In this document: piece by piece, positions 34,680 to 42,384 of the stretch | Position numbering within the stretch: position 1 is the stretch's first letter | Layout: each line of letters opens with the position of its first letter | The notes under the pieces: generated by a model | Databases searched by the model: none | Seen by the model: the letters and a program-made list of their open reading frames with translations, nothing else | What the model was told of the DNA's origin: nothing | From: Promethearchaeota archaeon | Lineage (GTDB): Archaea; Asgardarchaeota; Lokiarchaeia; Helarchaeales; RDOG01 | DNA length: 42,384 nucleotides | Reading direction: 5' to 3' | NCBI GenBank assembly: GCA_011365055.1 | Contig: RDOG01000030.1 | Location: forward strand, 1 to 42,384 | Program-made: the position numbers and the translations under genes

Positions 34680-36230
34680 ATGAATGAAAAACATTTATCA
34701 CAAAGATTTTTTGAAGGTGTATTCTTTAATTTTATAGGTTCTAATATTGTTTTGATTTTAAACACTTTCAGTTCTTTCCTAATCATTTATATATTATCAA
34801 TTTCTGATTATGGCTATTATCAAGTAGGGTTTAATTTAATTTTTTTCTTTAATTTAATAGCGTCATTAGGGATTTCTGGAGGAGTCCTTAGATTTATTCC
34901 TGAAATAAATATAAAAAATAAATTTGATATAAAGAATAAATTTATAAAACAATCTTTATTAATTGGAATAATTTCAAGATTATTGATTTATTTTACTTGT
35001 ATTTTATTCAGTTTAACAATATTTTCAAATATTTTTCCAATTCTTTTTTTTATTTCAATTATAATAATTCCTAGCTTTTTCCAAGAATTTTTTTTAGCTT
35101 ATTTAAAGGCACATTTCAAACAGTTGATTGTAAATATTATTCAATCAATCTATAGTATAATATATTTTTTACTAATTATTATTAGCGTCTTTTTTTTTCA
35201 GGATTTATTTTTTTTAATAGGGATATACATCTTAGCATATATTATTGACGTTATAATGTTAGTGGGATATTATATTAAGAGTTCAAAAAAAAATATCAAT
35301 TTTATAAAAGTTGAAGGTAATGAAAATAATTTTAAAAATGAAGATCAAGAAATCTCTTTAAAAAAAATTTGGTATTATAATATTTTTCTCTATATTATAA
35401 ATGTTTTAAACTTCATATTAATTTGGAGAATAGATAATATATTAGTGCTGGTTTTTGGTGCAACTATCGTCCAAAGCGCCCTTATTTCTTTCACAAATAG
35501 CTTTAATCAAATAGTTTATGCAAGTTTGAAGAAACCTTTACAAGATATTACCCAAATAACAGGGACAGAATTTTTAACAAAAGATATTAATAATTCTAAC
35601 TTAAAAGACAATTCTAAATACGATGAATTTTTTAAAAAAGTATTTAAAGCAACGACAATTATCTTTCTTCCAATTTTTATTATCGCTATTTTTCTAATAA
35701 AATATTTTATAATTTTAATCCTTCCAAAGTATATAGAAAGTGTAATAGCTTGCCAATTAGCAATTTTTTTTATGATATTTTATAGTTGGGGAGATATAAT
35801 CGTTAATATTCTTTTCATAATTAAAAAATTGGGAATAGTTTTGTTTTCTCACATTATAATTATTTTGAAAATTGCTTTAATAATCATTTTTATTCCAATA
35901 TTTGGGCCTGTGAATGGAATGATAATTAGTACAGGCATAACAATTTTATTAACGAATATATTTATGTTTATTTTAACTAAAAGATATGTTAAAATTGAAT
36001 TTCCTAAAATATTTATCCTTAAAATGACTTTAATTGGTTCTTTAATGAGCATCCAACTATTTTTGGTTGATTTATTCCAAGATCTCATTCTGACTTGCAT
36101 TATTGCAATTATTTCTGTTGGTATTTATTTAATTCTTTTGAGAATTCTAAAAGTATTAGACGAGGAAGATAAAAAAATTGTTAAAAACTTGAATTTTCCG
36201 ATAATCAAATATGTTATTAAAATCATTTAA
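34680..36230 (+). CDS. Polysaccharide flippase (MOP superfamily, Wzx-like)
   Basis: A 516-residue polytopic membrane protein with about 12-14 TM helices. The N-terminus MNEKHLSQRFFEGVFFNFIG (1-20) leads into TM1, then ISDYGYYQVGFNLI (41-54) and SGGVLRFIPEINIKNKF (67-83) after TM2, a pattern typical of Wzx-like exporters. A hydrophilic loop around residues 205-230 follows TM6. It would flip a polyprenyl-linked glycan. It stands between a methyltransferase and a GT4 gene on the same strand. The first 85 or so codons have a degraded copy at 39886-40140, showing that this gene, or one very like it, was once duplicated. Confidence 0.88.
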   Translation: MNEKHLSQRFFEGVFFNFIGSNIVLILNTFSSFLIIYILSISDYGYYQVGFNLIFFFNLIASLGISGGVLRFIPEINIKNKFDIKNKFIKQSLLIGIISRLLIYFTCILFSLTIFSNIFPILFFISIIIIPSFFQEFFLAYLKAHFKQLIVNIIQSIYSIIYFLLIIISVFFFQDLFFLIGIYILAYIIDVIMLVGYYIKSSKKNINFIKVEGNENNFKNEDQEISLKKIWYYNIFLYIINVLNFILIWRIDNILVLVFGATIVQSALISFTNSFNQIVYASLKKPLQDITQITGTEFLTKDINNSNLKDNSKYDEFFKKVFKATTIIFLPIFIIAIFLIKYFIILILPKYIESVIACQLAIFFMIFYSWGDIIVNILFIIKKLGIVLFSHIIIILKIALIIIFIPIFGPVNGMIISTGITILLTNIFMFILTKRYVKIEFPKIFILKMTLIGSLMSIQLFLVDLFQDLILTCIIAIISVGIYLILLRILKVLDEEDKKIVKNLNFPIIKYVIKII

Positions 36231-36340
36231 ACCATTATTTGAAAAAAATAAAAGTAGGCATAATTTAAAAAAATAAAAAGAATTAATTTTATTGTTTATA
36301 TTGTATAATAATCAAATAATTAACAGACTCGGAAATTCTG

Positions 36341-37471
36341 ATGAAAAATTTTGAAAATTTTACATTAGGTTTATTTTTTACTAGAGATATTTCATTAGAG
36401 AAATGGTATAAACAAGGAATATTTAAAAGAGAAATTAAATTATATGAAAAATTAAGTTTACATTTCAAACACATTTATCTTTTTACATACGGAAATCAAA
36501 ATGATTTAAAATTAAAAAGACTTTTACCAAAAAATATTTCTATAATTCCTAAAAAAATTCCAATGAATTCGACTTTGTATTCTGTTTTACTTCCTCTTCT
36601 AAACTGGAAATTATTAAGGAAAATCGATATTTATAAATCAAATCAATTAGACGGAGCATGGACTGCTGCAATTTCTAAATTGATTTTCAAGAAAAATTAT
36701 CTAAATAGATCAGGTTATATTTTATCTTTATTTCAATCAGAAAGTGGTTCTGGCTTATTTAAAAATATAATTACTAAAATTTTAGAAAAATTTTCTCTAA
36801 TTTCTGCAGATCAAATTGAAATTGCTTCAAAAAGGGACCTCTATTACTTAAAAAAAAATCTAAAACTAAAAAATAAAAATATTAATATAAATCCTAATTT
36901 TGTTGATATAAATTTATTTAAAAATAAAGATTTAAAGAAATTAGAGAATTCAATTGTTTATGTTGGGCGATTAGAAAAACAAAAGAATTTATTTTCGTTA
37001 ATTAATGCTATTAGTAATACGAAATTTGAACTACATTTAATTGGTGAAGGAAACTTAAAAGAAGAATTAATTAAACATGCTCAACAAAAAAATAGTAATG
37101 TGATTTTCGAAGGTTATATTGTAAATGAAGAAATTCCGAATTTTATCAATAAATTTGAAGTTTTTATTCTTCCCTCCTATTATGAAGGCATGCCCAAATC
37201 TTTAATTGAAGCAATGGCTTGTGGATTACCAGTAATAGGTACAAGAGTAAAAGGCATAAAAGAATTAATTTATAATAATAAAAATGGGATTTTATGTGAC
37301 TTAGATTCAAATTCCATTAAAAAAGCTATTATTAATTTAATGGAAAATCAAGAATTAAAGAAGAGATTGGGAAAAAACGCATCTTTATTTATAAAAGACA
37401 ATTTTTCTTTTGAAAAAATATATAAAAACGAGATTATTATTTTAAATAAGATGATTAGGGAAAAAAATTGA
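36341..37471 (+). CDS. Glycosyltransferase family 4 (GT-B)
   Basis: A 376-residue GT-B enzyme. The N-terminal acceptor domain is diverged. The donor domain has NFVDINLF (186-193), IVYVGRLEKQKNLFSLINAI (205-224) with the basic pair R210 and K214, LIGEGNLKEEL (233-243), and LPSYYEGMPKSLIEAMACG (277-295) with the paired Glu residues E282 and E290. It then ends with GIKELIYNNKNGILC. It is cytosolic. It follows the third flippase by 110 bp; TTTATATT at 36295-36302 could be a TATA box for its own transcript. Donor and acceptor are unknown. Confidence 0.9.
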   Translation: MKNFENFTLGLFFTRDISLEKWYKQGIFKREIKLYEKLSLHFKHIYLFTYGNQNDLKLKRLLPKNISIIPKKIPMNSTLYSVLLPLLNWKLLRKIDIYKSNQLDGAWTAAISKLIFKKNYLNRSGYILSLFQSESGSGLFKNIITKILEKFSLISADQIEIASKRDLYYLKKNLKLKNKNININPNFVDINLFKNKDLKKLENSIVYVGRLEKQKNLFSLINAISNTKFELHLIGEGNLKEELIKHAQQKNSNVIFEGYIVNEEIPNFINKFEVFILPSYYEGMPKSLIEAMACGLPVIGTRVKGIKELIYNNKNGILCDLDSNSIKKAIINLMENQELKKRLGKNASLFIKDNFSFEKIYKNEIIILNKMIREKN

Positions 37472-37859
37472 ATAGTATTTTATAAATTAATTGAAGTAAC
37501 TTTTTTGAAAAAAATGATATTAATGAGCTATCAACTGGAAATTTTCGAATATTATCTAGACGTTAAAAAAAAATAAATTGATCTTATTCGGAATATAAAA
37601 TTTTTAATGATGTTTGAAATCACTAAAAAAAATTTATAGTAGAAATAAATGTGAAATTTTAAATTATACACGTTATTATTATACGATTGAGCGTTAGATA
37701 TTTCCAATTTTTATTCAGAATTAAAAATATATAAAATTCTTTTGTTTAATAATGTTCTTGAGTAAAATTGATCCTTTAAATTAATATTCATATAAAAATT
37801 ATTAATGAATGGAAAAATCATTATAAAATGATTATTGAAATGGATATTATAAAAAAATT
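37472..37859. other. 388-bp AT-rich spacer without a recognisable gene
   Basis: Between the GT4 and GalU genes I find no convincing ORF and no clear remnant of neighbouring genes; the longest readable frame is about 20 codons. A TATA-like AAAAATATATAAAATTC at about 37723-37739 is a possible promoter element for galU. No stable hairpin or T-tract terminator stands out from the background. Confidence 0.5.
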
Positions 37860-38783
37860 ATGAAACTAGTGATAGAATTGAAAGAAATTATAAAAGCAGT
37901 AATTCCAGCAGCAGGAATGGGGACAAGGTTATTACCAGCAACAAAAAGTCAGCCAAAAGAAATGATTCCGGTTGGAAAAAAGCCTGTAATTCAATATGCT
38001 GTTGAAGAAGCGGCTTCTGCAGGAATAAAACAAATTTTAATAATAACAGGAGCAAAAAAAAGAAGTATTGAAGACCATTTTGATTTCGATTATGAGTTGG
38101 ATTCAATATTGAAATCAAAAAATAAGAAAAATTTATTAGAAGATATAAATTTTATGGATAAATGTTGTAAAGACGTGCAAATTTTTTATACTCGCCAGAA
38201 AAGCCCATTAGGATTGGGTCACGCAATTTATTTGGCAAAAAATTTTGTTGATAATGAACCATTTGCAGTATTACTTGGTGATACAATTATTCACTCGTTA
38301 AATAGTCAAAATTATTTGAGCCGTTTAATTAATGTATATAAAGAAAAAAATGCTACTGCTGTAATTGGTGTTGAAGAGGTTGATATGAGAATTATTCACA
38401 AATATGGTGTTATTAAAGTAAGAGATCAAAATTTAGATCCATCAATAATAGAAGGTGTTGTTGAAAAGCCGATGCCTCAGGAAGCTCCAAGTAATTTGGC
38501 AATAAATGGAAGATATATTTTTAGTTCTAAGATATTCGATTATTTAAGGGATTTAAAAGCTGGAAAAAATAATGAGATCCAATTAACAGATGCTATCGAT
38601 AAATTAATTGAAAATAATAAAAAAAGTATTTGGAATTTAAAAATTAATAAAGATGAAAAAAGATATGATATTGGAGATTTTTTACTATATGCTCGTGCGT
38701 TCTTTGATTTTAGTTTGAGAGATGATGAAATAGGTAAAGATTTTCTAAATTATGTGAAAGAAAAAATAAAAGAATTTGATTAA
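37860..38783 (+). CDS. galU: UTP--glucose-1-phosphate uridylyltransferase
   Basis: A 307-residue nucleotidyltransferase that forms UDP-glucose from UTP and glucose-1-phosphate. KAVIPAAGMGTRLLPATKSQ (12-31) is the nucleotide-binding signature, with PKEMIPVGKKPVIQYAVEEA (32-51), SPLGLGHAI, LLGDTIIH holding the metal Asp, EEVDMRIIHKYGVIK and VEKP, all typical of GalU. The family normally starts one or two residues before KAVIPAAG, so an in-frame TTG at 37878 is an alternative to the ATG used here. UDP-glucose would feed a glucosyltransferase or the DPM/ALG5-like enzymes. It is isolated by a 388-bp spacer upstream and so probably has its own promoter. Confidence 0.95.
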   Translation: MKLVIELKEIIKAVIPAAGMGTRLLPATKSQPKEMIPVGKKPVIQYAVEEAASAGIKQILIITGAKKRSIEDHFDFDYELDSILKSKNKKNLLEDINFMDKCCKDVQIFYTRQKSPLGLGHAIYLAKNFVDNEPFAVLLGDTIIHSLNSQNYLSRLINVYKEKNATAVIGVEEVDMRIIHKYGVIKVRDQNLDPSIIEGVVEKPMPQEAPSNLAINGRYIFSSKIFDYLRDLKAGKNNEIQLTDAIDKLIENNKKSIWNLKINKDEKRYDIGDFLLYARAFFDFSLRDDEIGKDFLNYVKEKIKEFD

Positions 38784-38830
38784 CTGATATAAATTAAATT
38801 TAATAATTACATTAAAAACAAATTTATGTT

Positions 38831-39703
38831 TTATTTTGCATGTCTTTTCTTAATTGTTCGATAGTAAAAATATACTTGAACTCTATATGTATGGAGTAAT
38901 AGAATTAATTTTTTAAATAATTTTAAATTGCTCTTAAGTATTATTTTACGAAGATTTTGTCTATATATCGTTTGTCTTTTGGAAAAATTTTTTACAAACG
39001 TGATATTTTGTGATGCTTTTTTAGATGAGTTATTTAAAAAAAGCAATTTTGTTCGCTTGTGAAATAGGATTTTTGGATTCATAAGAAAAGATCCTAAAAA
39101 AGCTACTCTGAAAAGGAGTAAATTATCATCAAAATAGCCATCTTCTGACGTTTTTGGGAATTTGGAAGCTTTTTTTAAAAATTCTGTGCGAAAAATTCCA
39201 TAAATGAACATCGCATAATTGTTATATATTGAATTTTTTAATCTTTTAAATATATTTTCTTCATTATTCATGATGAAAAATGGATAGTTGCTGGATTTTA
39301 GCCTTTTTATATTATTTACTTCTTTAAAATAATCGAAATTACAAAATACAAGGATAGCTTTGTTATTTTTTTTTAAGCAATTTAAATTCTCCAAAATAAA
39401 AGTTGGTTCCCACAAATCATCGTGAGCTGCCCACATAAAATAAGGCGTTGTAGCCATGTTCAATAATTTTTGAAAATTATTAGGTGCCCCAATATTTTTA
39501 TTGTTCTTATAATAACGAATTCTCGAATCTTTTTGGGCATAAGTTCTACATATTTTTTCAGTATTGTCAGTAGATCCGTTATCTGAAATGATTAATGTAA
39601 AATTTTTATAAGATTGGCTTAATAACGAATCCAACGCAGATTTTAAATGTTTTTCACCGTTGAATACGGGCATTCCGATTGTTAAATCGATAAACTCTTT
39701 CAA
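38831..39703 (-). CDS. Glycosyltransferase family 2 (paralogue of 31960-32913)
   Basis: A 290-residue GT-A enzyme with LTIGMPVFNGEKHL (7-20), IISDNGSTDNT (38-48), NIGAPNNFQK (70-79), WAAHDDLWEP (91-100) and DGYFDDNLLLFRVA in the base region. It is about 75% identical over the first 100 residues to the GT2 at 31960-32913 and diverges more towards the C-terminus, as expected of a duplicate specialising for another acceptor. It is shorter by 27 residues and its C-terminus is basic rather than hydrophobic. The start is TTG. It is followed upstream by a gap containing a flippase remnant on the opposite strand. Confidence 0.88.
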   Translation of the reverse strand: MKEFIDLTIGMPVFNGEKHLKSALDSLLSQSYKNFTLIISDNGSTDNTEKICRTYAQKDSRIRYYKNNKNIGAPNNFQKLLNMATTPYFMWAAHDDLWEPTFILENLNCLKKNNKAILVFCNFDYFKEVNNIKRLKSSNYPFFIMNNEENIFKRLKNSIYNNYAMFIYGIFRTEFLKKASKFPKTSEDGYFDDNLLLFRVAFLGSFLMNPKILFHKRTKLLFLNNSSKKASQNITFVKNFSKRQTIYRQNLRKIILKSNLKLFKKLILLLHTYRVQVYFYYRTIKKRHAK

Positions 39704-39885
39704 GACTATTAACTCGTTGTTTATAATAATTTTCTGGAGTTTTAACTCTAATTATTTTAATTTGTTTAATTAAAGAAAAATTCAAGGTCTTAATAATTTA
39801 TTTATTTTCATTTTTTATTACTCGAAAAATTAAATATTTTGTAAATTTATTAAGTAGGAATAATAGGAAGGAAATTATAAAATTA
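39704..39885. other. AT-rich spacer upstream of the GT2 paralogue
   Basis: No gene is visible. It should hold the promoter of the minus-strand GT2 and the old 5' region of the flippase remnant that follows. AATAGGAAGGAAA at about 39861-39873 lies about 13 nt before the remnant's ATG and looks like its former ribosome-binding site. Confidence 0.4.
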
Positions 39886-40140
39886 ATGAATAAATATTAA
39901 CACAGAAATTTGTTGAAGGTGATTTTCATTATATATTGGGTAATTATCTAAAAATATTTTTAGATTATATGCCCTGTTTTTTAATTATTATGCTATTTAT
40001 TTTAATTTATGGCTACATATCAATATTATTGAGAGTGATCGTTTTTAATATGATATTATCGATAAGAATTGCATAAATTTGGCTAGATTCATTTCTAGAC
40101 TTAATTAAATCAAAAATAAAAGTTATTATATCTAGCAAAT
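39886..40140 (+). pseudogene. Decayed N-terminal fragment of a MOP flippase
   Basis: The DNA is colinear with the first 255 bp of the flippase gene at 34680. Both begin ATGAAT and share near-identical stretches (ATTTnTTGAAGGTG near codon 10; FLIIxxxxxIYGY against FLIIYILSISDYGY near codon 40; TAGATTnATTnCT then AATAAA near codons 70-83). Landmarks in the two copies stay within about 4 bp of each other in spacing. The copy has in-frame stops (the fifth codon is TAA) and small indels, so it cannot be translated. It is truncated before the GT-C-like gene, which begins (3' end) 57 bp later. Confidence 0.75.
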
Positions 40141-40196
40141 TAAAAAAAAATTTTATTTCAATCATTTTGAAATAGTCTTATTTAAAATTATTAAAT

Positions 40197-42008
40197 TTAT
40201 AACCACCAAGGTACCACATGAATAAGGCTAGAATTCTTGGTTTCTCCATTTGAAGCAATATCAAGATAACTTCTTTGAATAATAAAATTTGAGTTATTAA
40301 CATAATTATAAATATAATTTGAAGAGGGAATTTCCCACTCTGAGATTATAATATCTGTAATATTGCGAGATTCAATTAAGTTAAAAAAAGAAACATTCGA
40401 TGTTATCGGACTTGTTGCTAATATCGTGTATTTTCCTTTAGTTATTACATAGATCAACGATCTTATATTTGGATGTATATCCAAAGTTAAAATTGTGGTA
40501 TTTTTAAAATTTCTTTCGTTCAAATGATCCGAAATTTTTATTATTCCCACATAGGCATTTTTTTCATATTCATATTGGCTGAAATAAGCATTGGTTTGTG
40601 CGCGCATTGAATAAAGTGCTGAGAATAGAAAACAACCAAATAAAAAAGAGATTGATAGACGACGATATAAAATCTTTTTATTAATCAAGAAAATTTTTTG
40701 ATTATAAATTTCTTTAAAATAATTTCGAAAATAGATAGTGATTCTAGCGATAATATAATAAACGGGTAAAAATAAAGGGATATCATAACGATAACCATAA
40801 TATAAAAAATTAGAGATTTGGAACATTTCATTTTGGAAGTAATTTATTTCTAAAAAGATATAAAAATAAAATGTAAAATACCAGATTGCACAAAATACTC
40901 CAAATTTATCAAAATAGCGATTATTTTTCTTGAATGAATAAACTTGAAAAATTGAAAAAGAAATTACAATGATATTAAACATCCCATGAAAACTAAAAAG
41001 ATTTACTCCGATCCAGTAAAAAAACTGGAAAAATGCAATGAATAAAAAATTATAATCAAAAAAATTGACTCTATTAATAAAAGTACCAAACATTTGGGAT
41101 ATATTTTCATAGAACACTGAAAATAAAAGTGCTATTGCTACAATTTCAGTAATAAAAAAAATAAAATACTTAATTTTTTTCTTATAATTATCTTTACGCA
41201 ATCTACTAATTGAATAAATAAGAAATATAGGAATTATCATAATTCCTGTAATTTTAATAAATAAAGTTACATTAAATAAAATAAATCCTAAAATAAATTC
41301 TTTGAGATCATCATTTTCAAATCCCTTATATAAAAATAATAAGCTAAAAATGAAAAAATATAGAAGAAATAAGTCAATTTGAAACGACATTAATGAAATA
41401 ACAAATAAAGATGTACTTAGTAATCCTACAACTATAACAGTCTTTTCTGGATCAATAATTTTTTTTAATTCTATATAAAGAACAAAACTTGAAATAATTA
41501 TAAAACAAATAGTCAAGATTCGGGTTATATGCCATGAGAATTCTATGAAATTAAAAATTATTGCATTAATTAATAAAATTAAAATTCTATCTCCATATCC
41601 ATAATAATATATAAATTCATGATTTCCTCTCCTTATTTGTTCTGAAACATATAAATACCTTATTTCGTCATAATTGATTCTATAGAAATAGATTATATAT
41701 GTAAAAATATATAAGAGAAAACTTACAAACATTATCACTAAAAAAATCCGAAAATGCGTAATATTTACTTTTTTCTCCAATTCTCCCCTTTTGAATGCAT
41801 ATAAATAAATAAAATATACATATATTGCAGCTAAAATCCATAATAAAAGCTCATGGATTCCATTAAAGATATATAAAGAAATCAAACAAAATATTCCAAT
41901 CCCAATTAAAATAAAGATTGTTTTTGAGCTATAATGAGGTTTTAATAAAAAATACGTACAAATAATGAAAATTAAGATACATAACATACCTAAAATTTCA
42001 AAAAACAT
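40197..42008 (-). CDS. GT-C-like polytopic membrane protein (GT39/PMT-like)
   Basis: A 603-residue protein with around 12 TM helices and a soluble C-terminal tail (about 480-603). After the third or fourth helix the loop YFYRINYDEIRYLYVSEQIR (108-127) has an Asp-Glu pair (D114, E115). In GT39-type enzymes a similar loop holds the catalytic acid, and the following Gly/Arg-rich loop is also typical. Such enzymes transfer a sugar from a polyprenyl-phosphate donor outside the cell. No oligosaccharyltransferase motif is present. ATG start without a strong Shine-Dalgarno. It is flanked on both sides by pseudogene fragments on the other strand, so it may have inserted into, or survived within, a decaying block. 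Confidence 0.65.
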   Translation of the reverse strand: MFFEILGMLCILIFIICTYFLLKPHYSSKTIFILIGIGIFCLISLYIFNGIHELLLWILAAIYVYFIYLYAFKRGELEKKVNITHFRIFLVIMFVSFLLYIFTYIIYFYRINYDEIRYLYVSEQIRRGNHEFIYYYGYGDRILILLINAIIFNFIEFSWHITRILTICFIIISSFVLYIELKKIIDPEKTVIVVGLLSTSLFVISLMSFQIDLFLLYFFIFSLLFLYKGFENDDLKEFILGFILFNVTLFIKITGIMIIPIFLIYSISRLRKDNYKKKIKYFIFFITEIVAIALLFSVFYENISQMFGTFINRVNFFDYNFLFIAFFQFFYWIGVNLFSFHGMFNIIVISFSIFQVYSFKKNNRYFDKFGVFCAIWYFTFYFYIFLEINYFQNEMFQISNFLYYGYRYDIPLFLPVYYIIARITIYFRNYFKEIYNQKIFLINKKILYRRLSISFLFGCFLFSALYSMRAQTNAYFSQYEYEKNAYVGIIKISDHLNERNFKNTTILTLDIHPNIRSLIYVITKGKYTILATSPITSNVSFFNLIESRNITDIIISEWEIPSSNYIYNYVNNSNFIIQRSYLDIASNGETKNSSLIHVVPWWL

Positions 42009-42189
42009 TTTAATCAGGTTAGAATTTTTTTTATTTTTATTTAATTCGATAATAAATTAAAACATATATAATATTTTTCAACTTAAAAGAAAAATCATCT
42101 CTTAAGTTATATTTAATGATTTCTGTACTTTTAATGATAAAAAAGCATTAATAAATAAGAAAAAAAATTCTATAAGTCCAATAAGATAA
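42009..42189. other. AT-rich spacer, probable promoter region of the GT-C-like gene
   Basis: No gene is seen. This is the upstream region of the minus-strand GT-C-like gene; ATATATAATATT at about 42065-42076 is a possible TATA element. It may also contain the unrecognisable 5' part of the methyltransferase pseudogene. Confidence 0.35.
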
Positions 42190-42384
42190 TTTAATTTTCT
42201 CAAAATAGTTAAAATTTCTTAAAATTCAATAGCAAAATAATTATTATTGAGCCAACTCATAAACAATTTAGAAAATTTAGATTAATTAATGATTATTCCT
42301 TAAAGTATAGGAATAATAATTTAAAAAATAATAAATTAATATGAGTGGGGAATGATTTTATTTAATGAAATTAAATATTACTAT
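42190..42384 (+). pseudogene. Decayed fragment of a SAM methyltransferase, cut by the window edge
   Basis: The sequence is homologous and colinear with the C-terminal half of the methyltransferase at 33754-34617. It reads KIIIIEPTHKQFRKFRLIND against KIVIIEPHHNLFRKFKLIKD, followed by YSLKYRNNNLKNNKLI against YLLKYRKKDLERNKII. IIWGGHDF has become I-stop-VGNDF, and the match resumes at AATGAAATTAAATA near the right edge after a small deletion. Several stops interrupt the frame, including one in the KFLK region upstream. The left limit is approximate, since similarity fades before about 42190. Confidence 0.75.

Noticed and set aside
37490..37600. 20-codon ORF (MILMSYQLEIFEYYLDV...) in the spacer before galU
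   Set aside because: Too short, no ribosome-binding site, and no homology that I recognise.
1..42384. tRNA or rRNA genes and insertion sequences
   Set aside because: No cloverleaf with a TTCGA loop, no rRNA-like conserved block, no transposase frame and no inverted-repeat pair with target duplication were noticed on either strand.

Overview
This 42.4 kb window looks like an archaeal surface-glycan (N-glycan or cell-surface polysaccharide) biosynthesis island. By eye it is roughly three-quarters A+T. The host is probably an archaeon, and an Asgard/Lokiarchaeia-like one is my best guess. Reasons: the signal peptidase is the archaeal/ER type (Ser-His, with no catalytic Lys); translation signals match an archaeal 16S tail (GGTGAT, GAGG and GGAGG just before starts) with many TTG/GTG starts; two glycosyltransferases are DPM1/ALG5-like; and bacterial-type nucleotide-sugar genes are mixed with eukaryote-like ones. 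The taxonomic call is inference. No tRNA, rRNA, CRISPR, transposase or ribosomal gene was seen.

Layout. (1) 1-5096: an edge ORF fragment, a flippase (minus), then a plus-strand trio of a GT2, an alkaline-phosphatase-superfamily enzyme and a nucleotidyltransferase. (2) 5088-7932: signal peptidase and two DPM1-like polyprenyl-phosphate sugar synthases, one membrane-anchored and one soluble. (3) 7934-11391: a four-gene minus-strand cassette of PIG-L deacetylase, GT2, SDR and hexapeptide acyltransferase. (4) 11593-18806: GT4, GT2, a DUF268 protein, an unrecognised GT-like protein, a GDP-mannose 3,5-epimerase-like enzyme, an FkbM methyltransferase and an NAD-dependent epimerase. (5) 18966-25500: second flippase, two GT4s and an 809-residue GT-C-like membrane protein. 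(6) 25650-31954: UDP-GlcNAc 2-epimerase, then a tight six-gene operon for a CDP-linked, 3-C-methylated, O-methylated 6-deoxyhexose. (7) 31960-42384: GT2, acyltransferase, methyltransferase, third flippase, GT4, GalU, a second copy of the GT2, a GT-C-like protein, and two decayed gene copies (flippase and methyltransferase) in the gaps.

How it fits together. GalU, WecB-, GME- and RfbF/RfbG-type enzymes would supply UDP-Glc, UDP-ManNAc, GDP-L-hexose and CDP-deoxyhexose donors. The DPM-like enzymes would charge a polyprenyl phosphate. Many GT2/GT4 enzymes would assemble lipid-linked glycans in the cytosol, decorated by methyl-, acyl- and deacetyl-transfer. Flippases would export them and GT-C proteins would add sugars outside. 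No oligosaccharyltransferase with a WWDxG motif is present here.

The best candidates for something new are: the CDP-sugar operon, whose gene set matches what CDP-vinelose would need; the GT2/phosphatase-fold/nucleotidyltransferase trio, whose phosphatase-fold member lacks expected active-site residues; and a duplicated, half-decayed block at the right end.
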